From Cercis canadensis (taxonomy: Eukaryota; Streptophyta; Magnoliopsida; Fabales; Fabaceae): a DNA stretch of 64,000 nt. Where the stretch lies: NCBI GenBank assembly GCA_003255065.1, contig QAOA01000840.1:365442-429441 (forward strand), given 5' to 3'. Of the stretch, positions 33,627-46,418 are shown piece by piece. Position 1 is the stretch's first letter. Every line of letters starts with the position of its first letter. A program made the translations under genes and the position numbers. A model generated the notes under the pieces. The model was given only the letters and a program-made list of their open reading frames with translations, had not been told where the DNA came from and ran no database searches.

Positions 33627-36600
33627 TCACGAAAGTTCAGCTTCTTGCGTATTTGTTCTTCGCCTCTGAGTCAAGTTTGTGGATGAGTATTCGGTATCGC
33701 CATCAGATGATGCAATACTAGATACAGTCGAACTGGGAATTGAGCTTGATACTAGATTGGGTTTTGGTACTTCTACTTCATTTCTGAATGTCTGAACAGC
33801 TGTAGAACTTACACTTGTAGAATTTTGCCGTTCAGGTCCTTCAGGCGTTGCATACCCCTGCGCTTCTTCGGCAAGACGTTTTAGAAGGTTCATAACAGCG
33901 GGAAGAAACCTTGCTGAAATGGATAACAGTCCAGGCAGCTGCATACAATGAATAAGCAGACAAAATTCAGTATCTTCTCCAGGTAATAATATGGTCCAAC
34001 TTAACTCGTAACCTTGGTAGCTACCATTTAACCAGTCTTTCTTATATTATCTCAAGAGAAAATGACAATCATTGCTCACTTCCTTTACAATTTACTTAAG
34101 TCCAACACGTTAAATAGGGCAAACAGAAGTTTTTGAATCAGTGAATCCTACTTTTACTCATGCATCTATATGAAAGTTCACGATGCAATCCTACTTTTAC
34201 TGAATTTCCTTGCATCCAACTGGTGGAAGGGGAAAGTAAAACAGAAAAGCACACTCATACTCACAGCGCCATGTCGAAACTCTCCAGCGACATCCATCTG
34301 TACCCATAACGCCTTCGCAAGTAGATAGACAACAAATATAACCATCAGGTAGAGAGGATTTCTGTTTCACATATGAAGTCAGTAAATATAATTATTAACA
34401 AAAGGGAAACAAGATCCAACATAATACACAAAAAACCCAATTTATAGCTAACGTTATAAAATGAAAGATTTTGGAGAGAAATATTTACTTTAGAAGCAGC
34501 ATAAATTCATTAAAACCGAGTACAATCATTGCCACTATCGCCCATGGAGGAGGTAACCAATTGTTACTCCGTTTGTAGGCCTCCTGAATCCAAACCCAAA
34601 AATGAAGGGGGGGAAAAAAATATATTATTAGTATGTCTGGATGAGTGCCAAGGCAAAGAGAGAAGGATCATGAATGATATACAAAGAAAACCAAGAGTTT
34701 ATATCTACAAGCAAACACATAATGCTAGCAAGCTCTATGTAGTGCTCCCAATATACTGGTTTTATCATGGGAAAAGACCCAATGAATTGCAAAGAAACCA
34801 GGTAATAACAGCAGCTGGTGCAGAAAAATTAAATCCCAAGATAGACAACAAGATTAATAAGTTTAAGAGTAATGTTACACCCACCACTACTTTTCTCACC
34901 AGTTCTCAGGACTGCGCATCCCAAATTAATCTACATCTTACAGTTCTAGCTATACCCACTTAACATTTGTCTAAATGGCCCAAATTCAATTGGACCCACC
35001 AATGGTGGTGAATGGTGAGCTATGTGTGGTGGGAGTAACATTATTCCTTCTTTTCAATGGTAAGAAAATTGCATTTCAGATCAGTTCAAAGAAAGTTGCA
35101 TTACTTATCAGAGTTACATCATAATCCGATGCAGTATTCATTGCATTTTGGTTTACATACTATCCTTATCCAACATTTACAGAATCCACAATACCTTGGC
35201 ATTTTCCAAGGACATAAGAATATCACACACAAATACTTGCAGCAAATAGAAGAAACTAAAATACATAATCCATTTTGTGTACCCACTGTGTTATGTGTGA
35301 CCAAATGCTCTATAGCAGGTCTATAGGGTGCCACCCCTATTTACCCCATTTTGTTTATGGGAAAAGAAAGGTATCATCCATCTATCCCAGACTCGAAATA
35401 GTACGGTATCTAAATTATCTAATATGAAAACTGAGCCCAGCATCCAAGATGACTCATTTTTCAACCAAAATACAAATTATGAAAGGATATAATTTGCAGG
35501 CATAAATTCATTCAGATCATCCAGTCATCTCAACAAAGATAGATAGCATATATAGGTCTTAATTTCAACCAAAAATTAGAAATTAGGTGTAGATACTTGA
35601 TAACCAGATAAATTTCTGGAAATACTTGAGAATTTCATTTTCTTGGAAACAGCAACATTTAGGAAAAGTTGAAGAAAAGACTATAGACAAAGGAATAGGA
35701 CCTAATGAATTTACCTGTGCTGAAATAGCCTGAGTAACTGTATACTCAGTTTCTGCCTGGAACTGTCTCCACAAAGACTTGCAATGCACTGGAGTAATAA
35801 GTGTATCTTCTGGGGCAACCTACATTTGTAGTAGATTCTCAATTAGAGATAATACTGACTACAGAACACCATCAATGGAAACCAACAAATATCCACTATA
35901 TATTACCTCCTCCCATGTGCTTGAGGCCAGTGGGTCTGGAGAAGCTCCTTTGCTTGTAATTTGTGAAGATGTACCAGCAACAGGTCGATCAATGAGAGAC
36001 AAATGAAGTACATTTGCAATATGATCTGGCTTCTCATCCAAGCGTATTGCAGCCATATCTGATAGAAGCTTAAGGGACTGATGCATGACAATAGACATAT
36101 TTTAGATGTGCTAGAGAACAACAGTAATTTCCAATAACATTTCAAGTATATATGCAGGCAGAAAAATTATCATTGAAGTAGCTCTTAATTACCGCAGAGC
36201 GGGCATCCCTGGTAATTGCTCTGATATCTTCCTTCCCAGTCCAAACCCTAGGGAGTGAATCATCGTCATGATTGAAGACTGTAGAGAACCTGAAAATTAT
36301 TGCAAAAAGCATAAGCCATCAACTTAACCCAAGAAATTGTTTCAAAAAAGTAACTTTTCTAATGAAATAAAGTGGAAAAAATAAATTTAAAACAATAATG
36401 CCCTTCAGTCCCTCTGCTGAAAATACTCATTAGCAGAACATTTTGAAATGCTAAGGAAGGACGGCCAAAAATAAAATAAACATTGTAAACAACAACTCTG
36501 TCCTGTAAAGTAACAGACAGAACCTTCTTGAAAATTCTTGCATCCCAACCACAGACACCAAATGGCTACAAACATTAGCAAAGACCCATAACACCTTTCA

Positions 36601-39600
36601 CTCCTTACTACAGCCAAAATCCAATAATGAATCAACAATAATGCCAAGGACAAACCCAAGATTCACCAAAAAGCCAACTCCAAATGAACCAGGAAAAGTA
36701 GCTATCTTTAAGATATTGTTACCTATCTTTCATGTGTATCAGAATCTTTCCAGCTTCTTCTCTTGCTTTGCTCTCCACCAATTTTCTTGCATAGTCCCTT
36801 AAATTTTGTTCCATTGTATTAATTATTTCTTGATCCAACTCAAAACCAGCAATGGCAGCTAAAAATTCTGATACAGCAGCTTCAGTCTCATGCTTAAGAA
36901 GTTTTCTTATTGAAAGCCAGGTGTCCTTTCCACCTGCTTCAAATAGGGACTCCACGGGATCATTCAAGGCCTCAGCCAGGTGTTTCTGCAAACACAACTT
37001 ATATTTTAGCGGTTGACAGGTAAATATTCCAAGTGCTAGTTAAAGAGTATTCAGGTCAACCAATTCATCCAGTTAGTAAGAACAATTTTTTACCTCAGAC
37101 TTAGTCCTTATCTCTGATAATTTTGCATCTCTCACAGATAAAGCATGTGAATTGATATCACGGCGAAGTTTCTCTCGCACTCTTGAAGCATCCCAATTAG
37201 CCTGTCGTATGGCAGCATCTGAAAAGTGGGACTAATATTAAACAACCACCAAATAGGAGCAAGCATTTAAGTGATTATATAAGAAATTTTGCATGTTGAC
37301 TGGGTAGATGGAGAGAGTTAATTTCCATGAAATCCATATTAGAGAGATTTATGTGCCTCTAGTGCAAGCATTTAGTAATGGGTCCTCAGGACAGAGAAGT
37401 AGACAGACCAGATGTCACCCTGTCAGTATAGCTTTCTTTTTCCTTTTATTACATTTAAATACTGTTGAATACCCATGCAAGAGGAGAAAAGGCACGCTTT
37501 CTAGATATATGAAATGAAAGAATAACACCAAAATAAATAAATAAATAAAAAGTAAAAGAACAAGCATTTTCAGGCATTCAGAGAAGGAAGGAAAGGCACA
37601 ATAGAATTGAACCCTTTTGCTGCTTTGTGAAAAATTTGGCTGATGCATAATGCTAGAATCCACAGCCAGGAATTCTAACCAGTGCATCTTCTTTGGTACA
37701 GAGTGGTATTTTTTTTTACCTCGTTTCTTTGTGGGCTCCAGGCTCATGGTTATCTTAAGGAAGCCTCTTTATCACTTATTAGGCATGCAGAGGAATTGGA
37801 AGGTCCTCTTAAGATGATTGTTTAATTGTTTCCCTCTATTCTTTCTTTCTCTTGTGCTTTCTGTTTGTTTCAGAAGGATTTCAAAACCTCCTCTTTGGTA
37901 TTTCTTTTCTCCCTAAATAAAGTTTTCTTTTATCCAAACAAAGAAAAGAATGTGCTTCAAGCATTTCTTAATGCTTCAATAGCTTGAAGAGTAATTTTAT
38001 TACTCATCTTGCTAAATCTTAAAATCAAATTTAACATATGCTTTTTTATATTGAGTCAGACGAGCCGGACACTATACTTTTTCTCCATCAATAGGACATG
38101 TTGACAGTGCCATAGTCATACGAATTCTCTGAAGCACTTGTTTCCTCTGCTTCTTTTTTTCCTCCCTTTGGGCTGCAGCTGCTTTTATATTCATTAGATA
38201 AAAAACTGAAAGTAAACTAATGCATTTTCTATAGATTCTGACTATCAGCTCCTCACACAGATTGAATTGCAAATTGAGACCATGTAAACCTACACACAAA
38301 CAGTAGCCATTCTTGTCACTGCTAACCAATTTTCTTTGTTTTAGAAACCCACATCCAATATAAGTCTGGACTGGCATGGCAAAAGGGTAAAAGGCAAAAA
38401 TGACACACAATGCAAATCCAAGAGGTAATAAGAGAATCAAGTAATCACTAACACCCCAATGCTAAATCATTCTAAAACATGCTAAAAAAAATGCAGGTGA
38501 TACCGTATCAATGTATCTGTTATGCAGAAAAATCCAATCTGAACATTACCTGCAGATCCTTGGTCAAACTCGAGCATACTAGACTGAGTCCACATATGAA
38601 CAGATGCAGCAAATCCTTCTCCATTCTTTAGTGACTGCTCCAGTTTAGTCTTAAAATTTTCAAGAGCTCTAGTACGTAGATGCCCCAACATTGTTGTATA
38701 AGCAGGGTACACAAACTGAATAGTTGACAAGAAAATGAATCACATGAACCTAAAAGATATATAAAACAAAACTAGAAAAAGAATCAGGGAAAACAACTTC
38801 TAAGTCCTTATAGTTTGATCATATTATAGCTTAGTACCAATGAGCCACATCATTTCAATTTAGTGCCTTGGTGAACTTTAGTAATCACATGTGTTCAAAT
38901 AGAATAATCACATAAGTAATATGATAATTACATATTTAAACAGAATAGCCACAGAAAACTAACACATTATAACCACATACCAAACTAAGTAACCACACGT
39001 GATATGCATGATAACCAAAGACATAACGAAATAACCAAATACATTGATAAAGAACCAAACAAGATGATGTTACACATATGGCACTATGCAATACTTAAAC
39101 TTTTAGCACCTAGAAGTAAATTTTGCAAAGAATTATATTCTGCTGGTGCACTAAATTTCATATATGAAGTGGAGCATTCCCTATCACCTGATGATGATCC
39201 AATATACTTTCAAGGGACTGTTGCTCAAAATATTATTAGTTAGAGTATCAGAAATACTTGAATTGATAATCCTCATCAATAGTATTTTAGTTACAGTTCT
39301 TCTTGATGGTTTGTGTTGCTTCAATTTTATGATCAATAAGAAAATGAACTTGAGCTTTTGGAATACATTTGCAAGTTGCAACCATTTCCTCTCAGATTAA
39401 GCTTTTGGCATAGTTGGTAACATAGCAAGTGCAGGAAGGCCAGCATGAATTAGAATTTTAAAGGCCCAGAGATGAATTTAGTTTTAGGATGGATCAATTG
39501 TAGAAACTACATGAAGTAAATCCTTATCATCATGAGGTGAAGGTGGTAGGATGGTGTTGCTGTGAGCAATACCTGCCAAACAGAATCATGTGGTAGGCTA

Positions 39601-42600
39601 CTTCTAGTACTCAAGCAAGATTGAACTAGTGTTTCAGAAGTAATTAATTCTAATGATGTCCAGCCTAATTAAAAACAGGCCTGGGGAGAGCTTCACATTG
39701 AGAAAACAGGTATGCAATCAAAGGTGCCTTAAATCTTGACTCTCAAGCCTCAACTTTACTAGAACCAAAATTACAATGAAATATAAGTATTTTTAGAGGG
39801 AGAGCGAGACACAGTGAGAGGAAGGGGCAAAAACAAGGCATATCAACCCTGATTATACAAGGATTCTTAGACCCATTAAATTAAGAACAGAATACTAAAA
39901 CAAACTAAAAACCATATAAAATTCTACCCCAATAACAAAAGTAGACCCAATAAAATTGTTCTATGAATTTTGAGTCAACTATATCAATAGAATGAAAATA
40001 GCCTACGAACTGAATCTCAATGAAACCATTAAACTATTGAACACGCTCCTCTGGACAAAAAAGACTTCTTTCACATGACTTGGGGTTTCCAAAAAGGCTG
40101 AAGTTAGTCCCAACAGCCCATGACTTTGGCATTTATAATTGGCCCAAAAGAAACAAATTTGAATTTAGTAATGAAGATGTATTATGGTATTGTAAGAACA
40201 TGCAGTCTTACATCCAAGGCCTTTGACTCTAATTGCTGTCGTTTTGCATTTCTCACACCTTCTTCAAAGTATATGGCCTCCGCTTCATATCTGTTGAAAA
40301 TGTAATATTAACACATATTACAAAAAGAAAGACTGAAACTTTAAGAGACAAGTAAACAATCCGATACTAAATATAATTTAAACTTTGCACCAATCTTTTT
40401 TTATTGATATATTTGGAAGTGTTACCATTTAAACCCAAACCTTTCTAACCCAGATACTGATCACTATTGTTTCATAATTTCCACAACCTTTCATGACAGC
40501 TATGAATAGATATAGAAATTTAGTGAAGCCAAGAAAACCTCCTGTATACTCCAAATCGTATCCCAGTTTTATTTAATAAATTACTTTTACACTGCTTCAA
40601 TGACACAAGCACACAGTTCTAATGGATGGGAACCAGTTGATATAACTCAGACATTACACAGCAAGTGAAGTAATTATTTGAATGATAAGCATATATTGGA
40701 TTAATACTATAGTTCCTGAGCTACTGGAACTTACTCCGAAAGGTAGGCATCTATGATCGAGCTCAGCTTTTTCCCAAAACCTTGTACTGGACCTGATTGA
40801 ACAGCTTCCTCCAATGCCAACCAACCCTAAGACAAATCCATAAGTATAATGATTTTGGATTTCAAACAAGACTGATGCAAGTCAGAGTAGAGGAGATATG
40901 GATGAGAACCTCATCAGAGTGCAAGTGAACTAGCTTTTCGTTAGCAATCTCTTCACAGCGCACAGTAGCAACCATTACCTGTTAAAATAAATTGGCAAAT
41001 CCATAAGACTATCAAACTGTTATTTCCAGCCTAAAAATTAAGACAATAGGAAACCTTGTGAGCAGGAAGATCAAGATCCTTGTTCTCTCGTATAACTTTC
41101 CATATCTGTTGTGCACTAATAGAAAATCCTGAAGCAGGGACAACACCGCGCCGATCACCAGCAAGACCCCCAGGAGATATAGAATGGTAGAACCGCTGTC
41201 TCAATTGAGCAACCTGTAGGAGAAAGTTAAACACTCTAAGATACATCGTGACAAGAGGGGGGGCGGGGGGGAGGGAGTGGGAGAGGGGGGGAATATAATG
41301 TGAAGGAAATCAGGAATAGTCAAATGCAGAAAACTTAATATTTCATTATTTGAATGGAGATTCATAGGCAGAAAATTATCAACCAGAAGAACCATTGATT
41401 GGGTCTTAAAGAGATATAAAACAATTTAAAATAAGGAGAAAGTAGGTCAGCAAAAACTCTTGAAAGTGATATGCCATTTCATGAAAGGGTACCTCCTCTT
41501 TAAATTTCTCCTCCTTGTCTTCATAGCTTGACAAAGCGGTAACCTCCACCTTCATTTTAAAGAGTCATTAATTATATGTACAAAAATACTACCATAACTT
41601 CGGTAATAAATGAAATAAACAATCATAGAGATAAACAGAAAGGGAAGAAAAAGAGATCTTACATTAAAAAATTCACTAAGAGGAGTATTTTTATGTGCCT
41701 GAGGCTTTGGAACTGCATTCCAAATCTGAAAAATTCATACCGCATTAGGAAGAAAAAAAAAAAAACAAAACAAAACAAAAGGGCTACTGAGGAAAAAGAA
41801 ACCACAGCAATGAAAAACTTTGAAATGAGAAGATAAATAAAATGTTACCTTTTCAATATCCTCTCTTAGAATAGGCTCCAAATTTTCAAGAGGGGTCTGC
41901 ATAGACAGCCAGAAACATGATAAATATTAAATAACAACAAAGAATGCATCTTTAAGAAAGGACCAATTCTTCTAGACCTTCGTTTTATCACGTATAACAA
42001 AAAGCAATGTTGTCTTCCTGGGACTGAATAAACGCATCATGACCTGCAGATGGAACATAGAGCAAAATGTGAAAACTCAAATATTGAATAATGAGAGAGC
42101 AAAACATGGTACCAAACTACCTGAAAAACTGTTTTCAAAAGAGGCTTATTAGCTGCTTGTTCTCGACCAATATCATGACACCACCTGTGAATAAAACAAA
42201 GTCTTCAATTGATGTCCGAAATGAATAAATGGTTGTCTGTATTAAGTGTCCAAAGAAGAAGGGGAGATAAAACAGTATATAGAGAATTGCCCACTGCACA
42301 TCCATGTGTCCTTTGTGCATGTGCAATTACCAAAATCCCCTCTCGCTCCACAACCAACCCACCCCCCCCCCCCCCAANAAAAAAAAAAAAAAGAGAGAGA
42401 AAAGAAATGTATGCTTATCATCTACTCTTTCTTTCTTATTATAAAAGCTGCTATATCTTCATTCCACCCAATACTCACTGGCATACAATGTCCTGATTGT
42501 AAGTTTCAAGTACATGGGCTATAAGTAAGATTTTTAAAAATGTAAGTTATTGGAACAAACATGCTATGCAACAACATGAAAATGTCATATTAGGACTGCA

Positions 42601-45385
42601 TACAGATAGTGAGGAAATCAGCTCATCAACTAGACAGCGACCAAGCTATGACTAACGCAGCAAAATCTGATATGAATAGTTTTGCCAACAAACCTTTCAA
42701 TAACCTTGTGTAAACAAATACCCAAACTCACACTCCTCAGACTCCCCCACATTATAAAGCACTACCTTAAACCAGAAAACTTACATGTTAATCAGAACAA
42801 CATCTGATACTGCTAAAGCAAAAAGAGCACTCTGTTTCTCAAAAGCAGTATCATCCTGAAAGTTATATGAAAGAAAAAAGGTGAGTCCTGCCATACATGC
42901 AATCCAGACAGAGATCAGTCCAATAAAATAAAAATATATTACTATCATGTCAATAGTTTATTTCATCCTATCCAGTTTCTCTAGCCTTTTTACCTTATAC
43001 CATATGATGCTGAAAATGCAGAGATAATTTAAAACACACAACTCCGATGTGTAGTTCCCTTACAGTTACATTCCTAGGATAGTTAGGTCATGGGTGGGCG
43101 TCCACTATCTACTTGTTATTGGCTTAACATCAAAGTGATTCAATCCTTCCCTTACTCTCAGCAACCATCTCTCAAACTTGTGATAGACCTCCCTGACAAC
43201 ATGTCAAGGTTCCAGAACACACATAGAGCATGCATCCAAGATTGCCAAACACATTTGAGTAAAATTTTCAATCTTTAACAAAAAGTAAAAGAGTGTACCG
43301 AAAATTTAAGAATTAGGACTTTCTGTGAAAAAAGAAAGAAGATTTTATGATATGGTGTTCCATTATGAACTTTTGTATTTCTTCTCATGTATCACAATAT
43401 ATAATAATTTTCATACTTATAGTTCTGTTCAATACATTCAATGGAAGGAATGAAGCCTAAAAGGGAAGCAAAAGCCACAGAAATATTTTCATGATGATGA
43501 CGTATCTGTTTATATTTGGTAGATCTCATGACTGTGTGTAAATGCCGTATGACTGATGTACGACTTGATATCCTTATCTCTTTGACTACTGTCAGTGTGC
43601 TTTAATTTTAACTCTTTAGTATGATCATATCATTTACTTATATTGATTGATCTTTCTTCTTTATACAACTCTTACTTGAGTATAGTTTTTTAGTTCTTTT
43701 TCTTGATAAGTAGTGAATAAGATTAATAATAAATCACCAAACTGGTATCATCATACACAACGTGTATGCATACTATTACATAGACAAATTAAAAAAAAAA
43801 TAAAAGAACAGGAAAAGAAGGAACTTCTACAATAGGTTTATTACCTCACCCCTCTCCCTTCCATCAGTACCCTCTAAATCCATGGCAATCGTCAATGGCT
43901 TAATTCCAACACACTTGGCCATCCAAATTCCCTTGGTTGTTTGAGATCTGCAAGAATATGATATTCTATTACTTGCCTATCATAAGGTCACGAATAGAAC
44001 ATAGAAACTAAAACATAATAAGCTGCATGAATAATGAATAAATCTAGTTTCCTTCCTTTCTTTTCTTCTCTTCACTTTTTTGCTTTCCTTCTGTTACACT
44101 CTTATGAGCTGATGTATTTTTCTGCAGTTTCCTTTTTCTGTTATTTTGTTTGTTTTAGGAGGACTTCTTGCCCTCCTTCTCTGTACTTTCTCCATCTTCT
44201 TCTGAATAAATTCTTCTTTTATCCAAAAAAAAAAACAAAAGAAAGAAAAATTTTCTTTTTATCTTTAAACGTATTGCAAAGTAATCTCAGAAACCCAACC
44301 TTCCCCTGAATGCATCCATCTCCCTGAAATTTGTGTGGAAAAGATGATTCATTAAGGTGCTCTTCCCTGCTCAAAAGAGGAAATAGAAGCATAATATAAG
44401 ATTAGATCACACATGCACGAGAGAAAATTTAGATAAATCGTACTAGATGGACAAGTTAGTAAAACTGGTAAATGGATGACGGAAACTTAAATTTGCAAAG
44501 GGTCAGAGCTTTCTTTTTGGCTGCCTCTTGAGATCATATTCAAATTGCAGATACTAGATAATAAATCACATTTCTGCGGTCAGTTGATGCTATCTTTTGT
44601 CAATAGACACTGATCAATGAGTCAGTGTATCATCTCCTCTTTAATGCTATGTCACCAGCTACTACAAGAACAAGTAATTGAACTTTTGGTGCTTTTCTCA
44701 GTTAACTGGAATCTATGTTTTGACTCTCAGCTTTGGGGTTAGGAGGATCACCCCGAATGGAATATGGTGGCATCACAAGCAATTCCTGCTTATTTGACAG
44801 GGAGGAAGTGGTCCAAGTGATTACATAACTGCCATTGGTTTCTCAACCCTCCTAAACAAACACACGGTTACTAACTTGAAATCAAATTTTCAAATATTGT
44901 CGAATTATGAGATACAATCTGATTTTGACATGGGACCTCAAACCCAAAATGATTCTTTTATAAGCTATATTTGGTAGTTGTTAGGTCCTATCAATATCTT
45001 AGAAGTGTGAGACGTTGCTAGTTCAGTTGAGAGTTCAAATCACATCAACCATGACAATCTGCTATTCATAATGGTCAAGCATCATACAGGGTACAAACTA
45101 AGGGGATCACACCCATTAATCCAAACTCACTAATTTTATAAATCCAACTCAAAAAAAGTAAGATTGAACTTGGAGTGAACTCCATCAAGCTAAATCTTAA
45201 ACAAAGTTCAAAACCTCGAATCAGTCAATTCACATACCACTACTTTGAGGACCCATAACAGCAACCACCGCATAGGAAAGCCCACACTCGGCGAGCTTTA
45301 CTTTCTTCATGAAATTCTCAAGCCCAGCAACGTTGAACTCGCCATAGCCGTCAATCAATTGAGTGGCGTAACAATCTTCTTCCAT
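33627..45385 (-). CDS. RHD3: RHD3/SEY1-type ER-shaping GTPase
   Basis: Twenty-two exons join in phase to 838 residues (Arabidopsis RHD3: 802). Exons: 45238-45385, 44300-44366, 43845-43947, 42785-42855, 42121-42184, 41978-42043, 41849-41896, 41663-41725, 41493-41549, 41055-41213, 40910-40978, 40735-40826, 40212-40290, 38550-38715, 37094-37218, 36723-36985, 36193-36289, 35907-36077, 35715-35819, 34489-34583, 34265-34361, 33627-33938. Motifs: P-loop GPQSSGKST (45-53), [12 protein letters not shown] (from 95) and RDK (169-171). A long helical middle domain is followed by a hydrophobic hairpin (about 683-725: [18 protein letters not shown], then [17 protein letters not shown]) and a cytosolic tail. 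These dynamin-like GTPases tether and fuse ER tubules, setting ER network shape and root-hair growth. The ATG at 45,385 (GCCATGG) is the first after a leader without ATG. No damage is seen. It could be an RHD3-like paralogue. Confidence 0.95.
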
Positions 45386-45616
45386 GGCTGTCCCACAAAT
45401 CAAACTTCGCTGAGTATCAGTGATAATAGAACTGAAATAGAATGAGAGGAAAGCTACGATCTTTCTTATAGAATATGGATCAGCTGGGGAGAGAACCTGA
45501 ACTTCCTTTGGTTTCAAGCTTCCTTCCACGAGGAGAAGAGAAAAAGCTAGATACCCGCGGGAGCGAAGAAAGGGAAATACGAGTCTTGCTGTCTTGTGCT
45601 TGACGTCGGTCAGAAC
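45386..45616 (-). promoter_or_regulatory. RHD3 leader and proximal promoter
   Basis: 231 bases separate the RHD3 start codon from the end of a hAT-like element (its TSD copy is 45,609-45,616). The leader frame is open but has no ATG from 45,529 to 45,385, so translation should start at 45,385. No clear TATA box is seen; the core promoter may lie inside or be displaced by the transposon. Confidence 0.4.
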
Positions 45617-46418
45617 AAGGGGTGTAATCGGTCCGGTTTACACCCCAAATCGATCACTGAACCGATTAAGTTATCTCAATTTGATTTAGTTTAGTTCAAT
45701 TTCTAAAAAAATTTAGAGCAAAACCGAACCAAATTGAACCGGCCAAACTTGGTTTGGTTCGGTTCAGTTGGTCGGTTTTCTTCTCAACTCTCTCTTTGTC
45801 TTGTAGCCAGCAATGAAGAAGGAATCAAGTAATAATGGCTTTTACTTTGTAACTTGTAAGCATCATCTCCTAGGCATTAATAAAAGGTTGCTTCAGCTCT
45901 CATTTTTTCATAATGATAGAAAGAAAGAAAGAGAGAGAAAAATTGTATTTCAATTGAACATCAATTTTTCCATTTTCTCACATCGAACATCACCCCTCAT
46001 CAATTTGTTCTCTCTCTATCTTAAAGCAAATTGAAACCAAAAGTCACAATATTTCTCTCTTTAAGTCTATCCACTAATTCTCCTTACTGATTCAAATTTA
46101 AAATACAAAATAAAATAATAAAAACCCAAAAAAAATATATAGAACTGAGGGTTTGGGAGAGAAAGAGAACAATAGAAAGAAAGAATAGAGAATGGAGGGT
46201 GGAGAGAAGGAGACCGATAGAAAGAAATAACAGAAAGTAGAGTGAAAAAGGAAGTAAATTGGTGAAGCTCACCAGTCACCACCACCAGAAGCATACATTT
46301 ATTTACCCTCTTCTAACCCATCTATCTCCATCACTGCCTGTAATAGCTCAATGGCATCAATTGAGTATTTGCTTTGCTCCATTGCATCAGCCAAGCGTTG
46401 AATGCTTGATGCTACAGC

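Noticed and set aside
38072-38440. Lys/Arg-rich open frame between RHD3 exons 14 and 15
   Set aside because: It lies in an intron on the same strand, matches no RHD3 segment, and exons 14 and 15 join in phase without it.
45386-45529. In-frame N-terminal extension of RHD3
   Set aside because: The frame is open but contains no ATG, and the family starts near MxxxCxTQLIDG. The ATG at 45,385 in GCCATGG is the first start codon.
46067-46294. Leu/Phe-rich minus-strand frames near the left part of the hAT-like element
   Set aside because: They translate a pyrimidine-rich tract in which simple sequence gives pseudo-hydrophobic peptides; there is no family signal.
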